The notes: a model not told the origin generated them from the sequence alone. Shown: positions 16,408-25,498, counted from the first letter of the stretch. The stretch is 64,000 bases of DNA from Halomonas huangheensis (GCF_001431725.1 NZ_CP013106.1:3286001-3350000), one strand, 5' to 3'. Numbers and translations: made by a program.

Positions 16408-18155
16408 GGCCGCAGCAACAGCAACACTTCACTACCTTTGATGGCGTCGAGCTGTTCTACCGTTACTGGCCAGCGGTAACGGAAACTCCACGCGGTGCCG
16501 TGGTAATGTTCCATCGCGGCCATGAGCACTCGGAGCGAATGGCGCATCTGGTCGATGAGCTGGAGCTGACAGATTTCGCCTTCTTCGCCTGGGATGCGCG
16601 CGGACACGGCAACTCACCCGGTGAGCGAGGCTACAGCCCGGGGCTGGATGCCTCGGTACGCGATGTCGATGATTTCATCCGCCATATCCAGACCATCCAC
16701 GGTATTGCCGTCACCGATATCGCCGTGCTCGCACAGAGTGTCGGTGCGGTATTGGTCAGCACCTGGCTGCATGACTACGCTCCTACCATTCGTTGTCAGG
16801 TGCTCGCCTCGCCCGCCTTCAAGGTCAAGCTGTATGTGCCCTTCGCCATTCCCGGCCTGAAGCTGCTGCAACGATTGCGTGGCCACTTCTACGTCAACAG
16901 CTACGTCAAGGCGAAGCTGCTGACCCACGACCCAGAGCGTGTCGCTTCCTTCGATAACGATCCGCTGGTCTCGCGCGCCATCTCGGTCAAGATCCTCATT
17001 CAGCTGTTCGAGGCAGGCAAGCGCGTGGTCACCGATGCCGGGGCGATCACCACACCGACTCAGCTGCTGATCTCCGGCAGTGACTGGGTAGTCCATCACC
17101 CACCCCAGCACCGCTTCTACGAGAATCTGTCCAGCCCAATCAAGGAGCGCCACGTACTGGATGGTTTCTTTCACGACACCTTGGGTGAACGGGACCGCGC
17201 TCAGGCAACCAGCAGAATCCGTGACTTCATCGAGCGCTGTTTCGCCGTTCCTCAGCAATCACCCAGCCTGCTGAATGCCGATCAGGTCGGATATACCCGT
17301 GCCGAAGTCGACCGCCTTGAAACACCTCTACCTGCGCTATCCCTGCGCCGCGCCTGGTGGTCCCTGACCCGTGCAGGTCTGCGTCTGGGTGGCAGGCTAT
17401 CCGAAGGCGTTCGCCTCGGACACCAGACCGGCTTCGATTCCGGCACCACTCTCGATTACGTGTATCGCAACCAACCACAGGGCCGCGGTGCCATCGGCCG
17501 CTGGGTCGACCGCGGCTACCTCGAGTCGATCGGTTGGCAAGGCATCCGTCAGCGCAAGAAGCACATCGAAGAGCTGCTCAACCAGGCGATGACGCGACTC
17601 AATGAACAGCATGTGCCGATCCACCTGGTCGATATTGCTGCTGGTCATGGGCGGTATGTCATTGATGCGCTGCAAGCCGCCGAACCGCGACCTCAGTCGG
17701 CGCTACTGCGTGATTATGATGTCGAGAACGTCACCGCAGGTCAGGCCATGATTCAGGCCGCGGGACTCGACGATATCGCCCGCTTCGAACAGGGGGATGC
17801 CTTCGACCGCGATTCGCTGTCCAGCATCACTCCCGCGCCCAGCCTTGCCATCGTCTCGGGACTCTATGAGCTGTTCACCGACAATGCCTGCGTACGGCGA
17901 TCTCTGGCGGGGCTTGGCGATGCCGTCGAACCCGGTGGCTATCTGGTCTACACCGGCCAACCCTGGCATCCGCAACTCGAATTCATTGCTCGGGCCCTGA
18001 CCAGCCATCGCGGTGGCCAGGCATGGGTCATGCGACGCCGCAGCCAGGCGGAACTGGATCAACTGGTGGCTGAGGCCGGGTTCGAAAAGATCGAGCAACG
18101 TATCGATGAGTGGGGCATCTTCACGGTCAGCCTGGCACGCAAGGTAGGCCACTGA
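16404..18155 (+). CDS. ynbC: YnbC-like alpha/beta hydrolase-methyltransferase fusion
   Basis: 583 residues, close to E. coli YnbC (585). Residues about 1-310 are a monoglyceride-lipase-like alpha/beta hydrolase (FFAWDARGHGNSPGERG; nucleophile Ser in VLAQSVGAVL; late His in DGFFHDTLGERD). Residues about 320-583 form a class I methyltransferase-like domain with the SAM-binding strand VDIAAGHGRYVIDAL. The ATG at 16404 overlaps the ynbA-like stop (ATGA) and follows GGGAGGA, so translation is coupled. The product probably acts on a lipid made by the YnbA-like enzyme; this is inferred from gene order, not shown. Confidence 0.88.
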   Translation: MRPQQQQHFTTFDGVELFYRYWPAVTETPRGAVVMFHRGHEHSERMAHLVDELELTDFAFFAWDARGHGNSPGERGYSPGLDASVRDVDDFIRHIQTIHGIAVTDIAVLAQSVGAVLVSTWLHDYAPTIRCQVLASPAFKVKLYVPFAIPGLKLLQRLRGHFYVNSYVKAKLLTHDPERVASFDNDPLVSRAISVKILIQLFEAGKRVVTDAGAITTPTQLLISGSDWVVHHPPQHRFYENLSSPIKERHVLDGFFHDTLGERDRAQATSRIRDFIERCFAVPQQSPSLLNADQVGYTRAEVDRLETPLPALSLRRAWWSLTRAGLRLGGRLSEGVRLGHQTGFDSGTTLDYVYRNQPQGRGAIGRWVDRGYLESIGWQGIRQRKKHIEELLNQAMTRLNEQHVPIHLVDIAAGHGRYVIDALQAAEPRPQSALLRDYDVENVTAGQAMIQAAGLDDIARFEQGDAFDRDSLSSITPAPSLAIVSGLYELFTDNACVRRSLAGLGDAVEPGGYLVYTGQPWHPQLEFIARALTSHRGGQAWVMRRRSQAELDQLVAEAGFEKIEQRIDEWGIFTVSLARKVGH

Positions 18156-18157
18156 TC

Positions 18158-19492
18158 ATGACCGCTACACATCTCCGGCATGAGCCTCGTCCCTGGCGAC
18201 GCGCGACGGCATGGCTGGTGGGGTTGGGCATCTTCTTCTATGCCTCCTACGGACTCGCCAACTGGCTGGCGACGCAACGCGCCGATGTGCCGAGTATCGT
18301 GTTCGGCTGGGAGCAGCATATTCCCTTTATCGCCTGGACGATTCTGCCCTACTGGTCAGTCAACCTGTTCTACTGCGCTTCACTGTTTGTCTGTGCAACA
18401 CGCCATGAATTGGCTGTCCACGCCAGACGGTTGCTGACCGCTCAACTGATCGCAGTAAGCTTCTTTATCGTCATGCCGCTGGCATTCAGCTTTGGCCAGC
18501 CGCAAGCCTCCGGTTTACCGGGTGTGCTGTTCGATGCCTTGCGCAGCTTTGATCGTCCCTACAACCAGGCCCCATCACTGCATATCGCCTTGCTGGTGAT
18601 TCTCTGGGCACTCTACAGTGAACACCTTGGCGGTATATGGCGCTGGCTTCTGCATGGCTGGTTTGTATTGGTCGGTCTCTCGGTGCTCACCACCTGGCAA
18701 CACCATTTCTTCGATATCCCCACCGGCGCCCTACTCGGCCTGCTGTGTTTATGGCTGTGGCCCATGGAAGGCGTTGCTCCGCTCAGCTCATTGCGTATGA
18801 CCAATGATCGTCGCCGGCTGACGCTATGCGCCTACTACGCGATCGGCGCACTGTTGCTGGTCGTCGTTGCCGGTATTGGCGGCGGAACCTGGCTATGGTT
18901 GCTGTATCCGGCATGTTCTCTGGGACTCGTTGCTGCCAACTACCTGGTAATTGGCGCCGTCGGCTTCCAGAAGTACCCTCACGGATATATGTCGGTGGCT
19001 GCCAGACTACTACTGTTGCCATACCTGGTGGGTGCCTGGATCAATTCGCGCCTGTGGACGCGCGGTCAGCCCGATGCCAGTGAGATCGTCGATGGCGTGT
19101 GGCTGGGACGTTTTCCGACGTCTGCCAGCCTCAACGGCCGCTTCACCCGAGTGATTGATGTGACCGCCGAGCTCCCTGCTCCCGAAACGACAGTCCGCTG
19201 GTTCTGCCAACCCATGCTGGACCTGGTCGATGCACCACCAGCGGATGTTGCCGCCGCCGCGGCACAGCTTGATGTGGATAGTCGAGAGGGCCCTGTGCTG
19301 GTGGCCTGCGCTCTGGGTTACTCGCGCAGCGCGGGGGTTATTGCGTTGTGGTTATTGCGCTCAGGACGGGCCACTGATATTGACGAAGCGATTGCCATGA
19401 TCGCAACAAAGCGCCCAGGCATTCGTCTTCACGAACGTCATCGGCGACTCATCGCAGCCGCCATGCACGAAGGTTGCACGGAGGTCGCATGA
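18158..19492 (+). CDS. ynbD: YnbD-like PAP2 / dual-specificity phosphatase membrane protein
   Basis: 444 residues. The first about 330 are membrane-spanning with a PAP2-like phosphatase region (YNQAPSLHIALL, then TTWQHHFFDIPTG, giving the PSxH and HxxxD motifs). The last about 110 are a soluble dual-specificity/tyrosine phosphatase domain with the CX5R loop VACALGYSRSAGV and a preceding general-acid region near DLVDAPPAD. E. coli YnbD has the same architecture. The start at 18158 lies 2 nt after the ynbC-like stop. Together the three proteins suggest synthesis and remodelling of an unusual phospholipid or lipid headgroup. Confidence 0.87.
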   Translation: MTATHLRHEPRPWRRATAWLVGLGIFFYASYGLANWLATQRADVPSIVFGWEQHIPFIAWTILPYWSVNLFYCASLFVCATRHELAVHARRLLTAQLIAVSFFIVMPLAFSFGQPQASGLPGVLFDALRSFDRPYNQAPSLHIALLVILWALYSEHLGGIWRWLLHGWFVLVGLSVLTTWQHHFFDIPTGALLGLLCLWLWPMEGVAPLSSLRMTNDRRRLTLCAYYAIGALLLVVVAGIGGGTWLWLLYPACSLGLVAANYLVIGAVGFQKYPHGYMSVAARLLLLPYLVGAWINSRLWTRGQPDASEIVDGVWLGRFPTSASLNGRFTRVIDVTAELPAPETTVRWFCQPMLDLVDAPPADVAAAAAQLDVDSREGPVLVACALGYSRSAGVIALWLLRSGRATDIDEAIAMIATKRPGIRLHERHRRLIAAAMHEGCTEVA

Positions 19493-19902
19493 ACGAACTG
19501 CAACACACCCAGGCCGGGATCGCCGCGGACTTGCTGGGCCAGGGACGCCTGGTGCGCCATTGCTCTCTACTCGTCAGTGGTGTCGCGTTACTGGGATTGA
19601 TCATCAGCCCCTTCACTACCGAGACACTGCCTTTCCTGCTGGTCGCCGTCACCATACTGGGTCTGATGCAACTCTATCTGGCCATACGCGTCGACTTCGA
19701 CCGCGCGCTGTTTGAGCGCCTGGCGCGCGGCCTGCAACCGGAAACCATGGACAGTATCCTCGTTGCGCTGCATTTGATCCCCGGAACCACTGCGCCCCGC
19801 AGCCTGACCGGGCGCATTGCCGGCAGCCTGCGACTGTTGAAACTCCAGTGTGTGGTAACCGTGATCCAGTATCTACTGATCATCGTCGCCGTTAGTGTAT
19901 AG
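19489..19902 (+). CDS. Small membrane protein at the end of the ynb-like operon
   Basis: 137 residues with two hydrophobic segments near residues 27-62 (CSLLVSGVALLGLIISPF and LPFLLVAVTILGLMQLYLAI) and a third at the C-terminus (VVTVIQYLLIIVAVSV). I do not recognise a family. The ATG overlaps the ynbD-like stop (ATGA) and has GGAGG just upstream, so it belongs to the same operon. It occupies the place where a further lipid-pathway subunit might be; ynbB (CDP-diglyceride synthase-like) of E. coli has no counterpart here and this protein is far too short to replace it. Confidence 0.75.
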   Translation: MNELQHTQAGIAADLLGQGRLVRHCSLLVSGVALLGLIISPFTTETLPFLLVAVTILGLMQLYLAIRVDFDRALFERLARGLQPETMDSILVALHLIPGTTAPRSLTGRIAGSLRLLKLQCVVTVIQYLLIIVAVSV

Positions 19903-19928
19903 ATTCAGCTTCGGCGCGTAGCTCAGCA

Positions 19929-20270
19929 TTACACCTTCTCGACTCTTACCGCGGTACCGGTCGCGACCAGAAACAGCATCGACTTGCCGCCACCGGAGAT
20001 TTCGCTGTAATCCATATCCACAGCAATCACAGCATTGGCCCCCATCTCGCCCGCCTCACGGCGAAGTTCTTCAAGACAGGAAACCCGCGCATCGCGCAGC
20101 GCATTCTGCGATGACTTGTTACGGCCACCGAAGATGTCGCGAATCCCGGCAAACATGTCCTTGAGAATGTTCATACCGAATACGCACTCCGCCGAGACAA
20201 TATCGATGTGCTCGACAACGCGATAGCCTTCAAGGTGCGACGAGGTGGTGAGAATAAGTGGTGCGGACAT
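19929..20270 (-). CDS. ybjQ: YbjQ-family protein (UPF0145)
   Basis: A 113-residue soluble protein of the YbjQ family (PF01906, once called heavy-metal-binding). Typical segments are MSAPLILTTSSHLEGYRVV, GRNKSSQNALRDAR, EMGANAVIAVDMDYSEI and FLVATGTAV. It forms pentamers in structures of the family; the function is unknown. The ATG at 20270 has GGGAG 7 nt upstream. It is convergent with the ynb-like operon. Confidence 0.9.
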   Translation of the reverse strand: MSAPLILTTSSHLEGYRVVEHIDIVSAECVFGMNILKDMFAGIRDIFGGRNKSSQNALRDARVSCLEELRREAGEMGANAVIAVDMDYSEISGGGKSMLFLVATGTAVRVEKV

Positions 20271-20700
20271 CGAGGTGCTCCCGAGTGAATGGCGTGGACA
20301 CTATCCTTTACTCTGGAAACCCAGCACCATGCAAGCCTTCATGAGCGAGCCCCCATGAGCGAGCCCTGCTGAGCGCCCCCTAATGAATACCAGCCCCCTC
20401 GCAGGAGGGACCTTGCATCGCCGCATTCACTGCCCCTCGAATGCCTCTCTACGACACTTATCGCCACGAACCATCGCAAAGTCGTCACAAACCATGGCAC
20501 ACAATGCAAATCCCGGTTAGCATGCGCCCGCTGGAAAAGACGCAGGCTGCGCTAGCGTCTACCCTGAACTACCAGACACAGTGCCATCGGGACCAACTCC
20601 CGAGGCCTTTCAGGTCACCGGGATTGCGTATCCACGACTACCGGACTGAAACATCTTGACGGGCATCTCCTGCCCAAGCCAAGACACGGGGGGACTCTTC
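20271..20700. other. Intergenic region before the carboxynorspermidine genes
   Basis: About 430 nt with no convincing gene. It contains the tandem repeat at 20340-20381 and should carry the promoter of the carboxynorspermidine operon; I cannot point to convincing -35/-10 boxes. Confidence 0.5.
20340..20381. repeat. Tandem repeat, 14-nt unit x3
   Basis: CATGAGCGAGCCCC, CATGAGCGAGCCCT and the diverged GCTGAGCGCCCCCT follow one another without gaps. Confidence 0.75.
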
Positions 20701-21921
20701 ATGTCGAAAGTGATCATCATTGGTGCCGGCGGTGTCGGCGCGGTCGTAGCTCACAAGTGCGCACAACTGGAGTCGGTGTTTACCGATATTCTGCTGGCCA
20801 GCCGCACCGAGTCCAAATGCAAGGCCATCGCTGCCCAGCTGCCGCGGCCTGTTCGCACCGCCCAGGTAGATGCGGACAATGTCGCCGAATTGACCGCGCT
20901 GCTGGAGGCTGAACGCCCCGAGCTGGTGATCAACGTTGCCCTGCCGTACCAGGATCTGAGCATCATGGATGCTTGCCTGGCCGCCGGCGTGAACTACCTC
21001 GATACCGCCAACTACGAGCCGCTGGATACCGCCAAATTCGAGTACAAGTGGCAGTGGGCCTATCAGGACAGGTTCAAGGAAGCGGGTCTGACTGCGCTGC
21101 TGGGCAGTGGCTTCGATCCCGGCGCAACCAACATGTTCACCGCCTATCTCGCCAAGCACTATTTTGACGAGATCGATGAACTCGACATCATTGATGTCAA
21201 TGGTGGCGATCATGGCTACCCCTTCGCCACCAACTTCAACCCGGAAATCAACATCCGCGAAGTGACGGCCGAGTGCCGCCACTGGGAAGGTGGCGAATTC
21301 GTCACTACACCGCCGATGTCGATGATGGCACGCTTCGAGTGCCCGGAAAATGTCGGTAGCTACAACATCTATCGCATGTATCACGAGGAACTGGAGTCGC
21401 TGTCCACGCACTTCCCGAGCCTCAAACGTGCGCAGTTCTGGATGAGCTTCGGCGACAGCTACCTCAAGCACCTCGAAGTGCTGGGCAACGTCGGCATGAC
21501 CGGCATCGAGCCAGTGGAATACAACGGCCAGCAGATCGTGCCGATCCAATTCCTCGCCAAACTGCTACCTGATCCGTCGACCCTCGGCCCGCGCACCAAG
21601 GGCAAGACCTGCATCGGCAGCCTCGTTCGCGGCAAGAAGGACGGCAAGGAAAAGCTGATGTATCTGTACAACATCTGCGACCACGAGGCCTGCTACGCCG
21701 AGGTTCAGTCTCAGGCCATCTCCTACACCACCGGTGTCCCGGCGATGATCGGCGCCAAAATGATCCTCGAGGGTCACTGGAAGCGTCCAGGGGTGTGGAA
21801 CATGGAGCAGTGCGACCCGGATCCGTTCATGGCCGACATGAACGAGTATGGACTGCCGTGGAAAGCCGTCGAGCTGGATCCGTCGTTCCGCCTGGATGTC
21901 CAGAAAGGCCAGGACCTCTAG
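20701..21921 (+). CDS. Carboxynorspermidine synthase (saccharopine dehydrogenase family)
   Basis: 406 residues, similar to the Vibrio carboxynorspermidine dehydrogenase. It condenses aspartate semialdehyde with diaminopropane (or putrescine) by NADPH-dependent reduction to carboxynorspermidine (or carboxyspermidine). The N-terminus carries the Rossmann motif IIIGAGGVGAVVAHKCAQ; further family segments are VINVALPYQDLSIMDACL, NYLDTANYEP, LLGSGFDPGATNMFTAYL and a C-terminal TGVPAMIGAKMIL. The ATG at 20701 follows a GGGGGA run; the frame is open from 20656 but the Rossmann strand begins at 20701. The decarboxylase gene follows at once, which fixes the pathway. Confidence 0.9.
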   Translation: MSKVIIIGAGGVGAVVAHKCAQLESVFTDILLASRTESKCKAIAAQLPRPVRTAQVDADNVAELTALLEAERPELVINVALPYQDLSIMDACLAAGVNYLDTANYEPLDTAKFEYKWQWAYQDRFKEAGLTALLGSGFDPGATNMFTAYLAKHYFDEIDELDIIDVNGGDHGYPFATNFNPEINIREVTAECRHWEGGEFVTTPPMSMMARFECPENVGSYNIYRMYHEELESLSTHFPSLKRAQFWMSFGDSYLKHLEVLGNVGMTGIEPVEYNGQQIVPIQFLAKLLPDPSTLGPRTKGKTCIGSLVRGKKDGKEKLMYLYNICDHEACYAEVQSQAISYTTGVPAMIGAKMILEGHWKRPGVWNMEQCDPDPFMADMNEYGLPWKAVELDPSFRLDVQKGQDL

Positions 21922-21924
21922 GTC

Positions 21925-21984
21925 GTGGAAACCCATGCTGTAGAAACCCAAGCTGTGGGAACCCAAGCCGTGGAAATCCATCAG
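21925..21984. repeat. 15-nt tandem repeat x4 at the start of nspC
   Basis: GTGGAAACCCATGCT, GTAGAAACCCAAGCT, GTGGGAACCCAAGCC and GTGGAAATCCATCAG are consecutive in-frame units directly after the synthase stop. Three of the four begin with a possible GTG start codon. They encode a V/M-E-T-H/Q-A-type peptide repeat if translated. Confidence 0.8.
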
Positions 21985-23169
21985 TTCAGTGACTTCTCGC
22001 GCCTGGATACCAGGCGCGTACCGTCACCCTGTTTCGTGGTCGACGAGGTCGCCGTGGAACGCAATCTGCGTATCCTCGCCGACGTCGCCGAGGCCAGTGG
22101 TGCCAAGGTGTTGTCGGCCCTCAAGGCCTTCAGCATGTGGCATTTCGCGCCGCTGGTGACACGTTACCTGAGTGGCACCTGCGCCAGCGGCCTGCACGAG
22201 GCGCTGCTGGGCCACCAGTACTATCGTCAAGACGAGCACGGCCAAGCAGGCGGAGAAGTGCACGTCTTCGGTGCCGCCTATAGCGAGGCGGATCTCGCCG
22301 AGATTCTGCGCATCGCCGATCATGTGGTGTTCAATAGCTGTGGCCAGTGGCAGCGTGCTCAGCCACTGGTGCGTGCAGCCTTGGCTGAACGTCCGGGATT
22401 ACGCTTTGGTCTGCGCATCAACCCCGAGCACTCGGAAGGCGACGTGCCGATCTACGATCCCTGTGCGCCAGGCTCTCGGTTGGGCATTCCGCTATCGCAG
22501 CTCGATGAAGCCAGCCTCGAGGGCATCTCCGGGCTGCATTTCCATACCCTGTGCGAACAGGACTTCCCTCCCCTTCAGCGCACACTAGCCGCTGTGGAGA
22601 AGCGTTTCGGTCATCTGCTCGAGCGTATGGAATGGGTCAACTTCGGCGGTGGCCACCATATCACCCGTCCGGACTATCAGCGCGATGAGTTGGTGGCCTG
22701 CATCCGAGATTTCGCAGAGCGCCATCAAGTGCAGGTGTATCTGGAGCCCGGTGAGGCCGTGGCCATCGGCACCGGCGTGCTGGTCTCCTCAGTGCTGGAT
22801 ACCAGCTGGAATGCCATCGACCAGGCGATTCTCGACACCTCGGCGACCTGCCATATGCCGGATATTCTCGAGATGCCATATCGGCCGGGTATCCTCGGTG
22901 CCGGTGAGCCGGGGGAGCGGGCGTATACCTATCGCCTCGGCGGCTTGACCTGTCTAGCCGGTGATGTAATCGGCGACTACAGCTTCGATGCACCGCTGCT
23001 GTCGGGACAACGCCTGGTGTTTCAGGACATGAGCCACTACACCATGGTCAAGACCACCACCTTCAATGGCACTCGACTGCCCGCAATTGCAGTGTGGAAC
23101 TCCGAGACAGATGAGTTGAAGGTCATCCGCGAGTTCGGCTACGAGGATTTCCGTCAGCGGCTGTCCTGA
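21925..23169 (+). CDS. nspC: Carboxynorspermidine decarboxylase NspC
   Basis: A PLP-dependent fold-III decarboxylase, up to 414 residues (Vibrio NspC 377). The PLP lysine is in LSALKAFSMWHF; other sites are GLHFHTLCEQ, the phosphate-binding WVNFGGGHHITRPDY, LEPGEAVAIGTGVL and the C-terminal cysteine loop TCLAGDVIGDY. It turns carboxynorspermidine into norspermidine (or carboxyspermidine into spermidine). GTG at 21925 is three nt after the synthase stop; GTG at 21955 or 21970 could equally be the start because the first 20 residues come from a 15-nt tandem repeat and are not part of the fold. The true start probably lies at 21970 or earlier. A strong terminator follows. Confidence 0.9.
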   Translation: METHAVETQAVGTQAVEIHQFSDFSRLDTRRVPSPCFVVDEVAVERNLRILADVAEASGAKVLSALKAFSMWHFAPLVTRYLSGTCASGLHEALLGHQYYRQDEHGQAGGEVHVFGAAYSEADLAEILRIADHVVFNSCGQWQRAQPLVRAALAERPGLRFGLRINPEHSEGDVPIYDPCAPGSRLGIPLSQLDEASLEGISGLHFHTLCEQDFPPLQRTLAAVEKRFGHLLERMEWVNFGGGHHITRPDYQRDELVACIRDFAERHQVQVYLEPGEAVAIGTGVLVSSVLDTSWNAIDQAILDTSATCHMPDILEMPYRPGILGAGEPGERAYTYRLGGLTCLAGDVIGDYSFDAPLLSGQRLVFQDMSHYTMVKTTTFNGTRLPAIAVWNSETDELKVIREFGYEDFRQRLS

Positions 23170-23213
23170 CCTCAGTTCATCCTGCCCCAGACGGATTGCC
23201 CCCTCTTTCCTTT

Positions 23214-23250
23214 GCGCTCTCCCGGTGCTCACCGGGAGAGCGCGCTTTTT
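23214..23250 (+). terminator. Intrinsic terminator of the carboxynorspermidine operon
   Basis: GCGCTCTCCCGGT (23214-23226), loop GCTC, ACCGGGAGAGCGC (23231-23243), a perfect 13-bp stem, then GCTTTTT. This is the clearest Rho-independent terminator in the window. Confidence 0.92.
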
Positions 23251-23428
23251 CCTCCTCTCCGTATCTACCATTATCTCCCCCCGCACCTGGGTGGCCTGGA
23301 CTTTAGTCCAGCCTGCGAGTCATCACTTATTCCCCGTCACTGTCGTCATGCCCTGCCGTAGCGCGTCAGTTGCGCTGTTCCAGCATTGCGTCGCCCATCA
23401 CGCCTTGTCGATACCGTTCGATGGTGGC

Positions 23429-23463
23429 TTCACAAAACACTTTGAAGATTGTATAAAATATAA
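23429..23463 (+). promoter_or_regulatory. Promoter with overlapping GntR-type operator, hydroxyproline epimerase gene
   Basis: TTCACA (23429-23434), a 17-nt spacer and TATAAA (23452-23457) form a good sigma70 promoter. The 16-mer ATTGTATAAAATATAA (23448-23463) covers the -10 box and recurs exactly, inverted, at 26625-26640 in front of the dehydrogenase gene. A related palindrome lies before the GntR gene. Binding by that regulator is inferred. Confidence 0.7.
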
Positions 23464-23526
23464 AACTGCTCAAGCAACACCGAAACCCTCTACTGCTGAC
23501 AACGACAAGATCAACACAGGTGCCTC

Positions 23527-24462
23527 ATGAAACACGTGCATGTCATCGACTCCCATACAGCAGGTGAACCCACTCGAGTGGTCATGGACGGCTTCCCTTC
23601 CTTACCGGGGGCGACCATTGCGGAAAAGCGTGATGCACTTCGCGACCAGCACGATAAATGGCGTCGTGCCAGCATGCTGGAACCACGGGGGCACGATGTA
23701 CTTGTCGGCGCCCTGTATTGCGAGCCGGAAACAGCAGATGCGACCTGTGGTGTCATCTTCTTCAACAACACCGGTTATCTCGGTATGTGTGGCCACGGCA
23801 CCATCGGTCTCGTCGCGTCCCTGCATCACCTCGGCTTGATGGCGCCCGGCTTACACAAGATCGACACACCTGTAGGTCCTGTCGAAGCGACGCTCCTCGA
23901 TGACGGTTCAGTCATCGTGCGCAACGTTCTCTCATGGCGTCACCGCAAACAGGTCCCCGTCGAAGTCCCCGGACACGGTGTGGTGTACGGAGACATCGCC
24001 TGGGGAGGCAACTGGTTCTTCCTCGTCAGTGAGCATGGTTACTCGCTTGAGCTGGACAACGTCGAAGCGCTGACCGCGTTCACCTGGGCCATTCGCCAGG
24101 CACTCGAAGCTCAGTCCATCACCGGCGCTGATGGAGGGCTGATCGACCATATCGAATTGTTTACCGATGACTCGGTGGTAGATAGCCGCAATTTCGTGCT
24201 CTGCCCCGGCAAGGCATATGACCGCTCACCGTGCGGCACAGGCACCAGTGCCAAGCTGGCCTGCCTCGCCGCTGATGGGAAGCTGGAGCCCGGCACGTCC
24301 TGGACACAGGCCAGCATCACCGGCAGCCAGTTCGAGGGTTACTACGAATGGGAAGGTGATCGCGTGCGCCCTTATATCAAGGGTCGAGCCTTCCTGAGCG
24401 CCGAAGCCACGCTGCTGATCGATGAACAGGATCCCTTTGCATGGGGGATCAGCGCATCGTGA
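23527..24462 (+). CDS. 4-hydroxyproline 2-epimerase (proline racemase family)
   Basis: 311 residues of the proline racemase family. The two catalytic cysteines are both present: Cys88 in [13 protein letters not shown] and Cys236 in [14 protein letters not shown]. Both numbers coincide with those I recall for pseudomonad hydroxyproline epimerase; Cys/Cys rather than a Thr in the first position argues against trans-3-hydroxyproline dehydratase. The enzyme converts trans-4-hydroxy-L-proline to cis-4-hydroxy-D-proline. The ATG at 23527 has a short AGG upstream. The neighbouring deaminase, D-amino-acid dehydrogenase and GntR genes support hydroxyproline rather than proline as substrate. Confidence 0.92.
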   Translation: MKHVHVIDSHTAGEPTRVVMDGFPSLPGATIAEKRDALRDQHDKWRRASMLEPRGHDVLVGALYCEPETADATCGVIFFNNTGYLGMCGHGTIGLVASLHHLGLMAPGLHKIDTPVGPVEATLLDDGSVIVRNVLSWRHRKQVPVEVPGHGVVYGDIAWGGNWFFLVSEHGYSLELDNVEALTAFTWAIRQALEAQSITGADGGLIDHIELFTDDSVVDSRNFVLCPGKAYDRSPCGTGTSAKLACLAADGKLEPGTSWTQASITGSQFEGYYEWEGDRVRPYIKGRAFLSAEATLLIDEQDPFAWGISAS

Positions 24463-24503
24463 TACATACCCGGCCATAGCCGCTATGGCGGACAGGCTGA
24501 ACG

Positions 24504-24541
24504 ACAACGAAGCCACTGACCAACAACGAAACCATTGATCG
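24504..24541. repeat. Tandem duplication, 19-nt unit x2
   Basis: ACAACGAAGCCACTGACCA is followed directly by ACAACGAAACCATTGATCG. It ends just before the ribosome binding site of the deaminase gene. Confidence 0.75.
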
Positions 24542-24556
24542 AAAAGGACCAGATAG

Positions 24557-25498
24557 ATGAACGACTCCATCTTTACAGGTTGTATTCCCGCACTCATGAC
24601 TCCCTGCACCGCTGACCGCCAACCGGACTTTGACGCTCTGGTCGCCAAGGGGCAGGAGCTCATCGACATCGGCATGAGCGGAGTTGTCTATTGTGGCTCG
24701 ATGGGAGACTGGCCGCTGCTGACTGAAGCGCAGCGTCAGCAGGGTGTCTCACGACTGGTTGAAGCAGGAATCCCCACCATTGTCGGTACCGGTGCCGTCA
24801 ATTCCAGAGAAGCGGTATCGCACGCTGCACATGCCGCTGAGGTAGGTGCACATGGATTGATGGTCATTCCCCGCGTGCTGTCACGCGGTACCTCCGTTGC
24901 CGCACAGAGAGCTCACTTCTCTGCAATCCTCGATGCTGCCCCCCAGCTCCCTGCGGTGATCTACAACAGTCCCTATTATGGGTTTGCCACTCGTGCAGAC
25001 CTGTTCTTTGAACTGCGTCGTCAGCATCCCAATCTGATCGGTTTCAAGGAGTTCGGAGGAGCCAGTGACCTGCGATATGCGGCAGAGAACATCACCTCAC
25101 AGGATGATGACGTCACCTTGATGGTCGGTGTCGATACCACGGTCTTCCACGGCTTCGTCAACTGCGGAGCAACAGGCGCCATTACCGGCATCGGCAACGC
25201 TCTGCCGCGTGAAGTTCTGCAGCTGGTTGCCCTCTGCAAGCAAGCAGCACAGGGTAACGTCGAAGCGCGCCGCCTGGCCCTGGAGCTCGAATCTGCTCTG
25301 GGAGTACTGTCCTCCTTCGACGAAGGTGCGGACCTGGTTCTCTACTACAAGCACCTCATGGTGCTCAATGGTGATACCGAATACTCGCTGCACTTCAACG
25401 AGACTGATGCACTGAGTGACGCACAACGCCGGTACGCCGAAACGCAGTATGAGTTGTTCCGCAATTGGTATGCCCAGTGGTCAGCGGCTCTGAAATGA
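24557..25498 (+). CDS. 1-pyrroline-4-hydroxy-2-carboxylate deaminase (DapA family)
   Basis: 313 residues of the DapA/NAL family of Schiff-base lyases. Visible are YCGSMGDWPLLTEAQR (substrate-carboxylate loop), PAVIYNSPYYGF with the conserved Tyr, and LIGFKEFGGASDLR with the Schiff-base Lys at about residue 161. In hydroxyproline catabolism this family member removes ammonia from 1-pyrroline-4-hydroxy-2-carboxylate to give 2-oxoglutarate semialdehyde. AAGGA lies 8 nt before the ATG. The function is assigned from context; sequence alone says only DapA family. The last enzyme of the route, an oxoglutarate-semialdehyde dehydrogenase, is not in the window. Confidence 0.85.
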   Translation: MNDSIFTGCIPALMTPCTADRQPDFDALVAKGQELIDIGMSGVVYCGSMGDWPLLTEAQRQQGVSRLVEAGIPTIVGTGAVNSREAVSHAAHAAEVGAHGLMVIPRVLSRGTSVAAQRAHFSAILDAAPQLPAVIYNSPYYGFATRADLFFELRRQHPNLIGFKEFGGASDLRYAAENITSQDDDVTLMVGVDTTVFHGFVNCGATGAITGIGNALPREVLQLVALCKQAAQGNVEARRLALELESALGVLSSFDEGADLVLYYKHLMVLNGDTEYSLHFNETDALSDAQRRYAETQYELFRNWYAQWSAALK

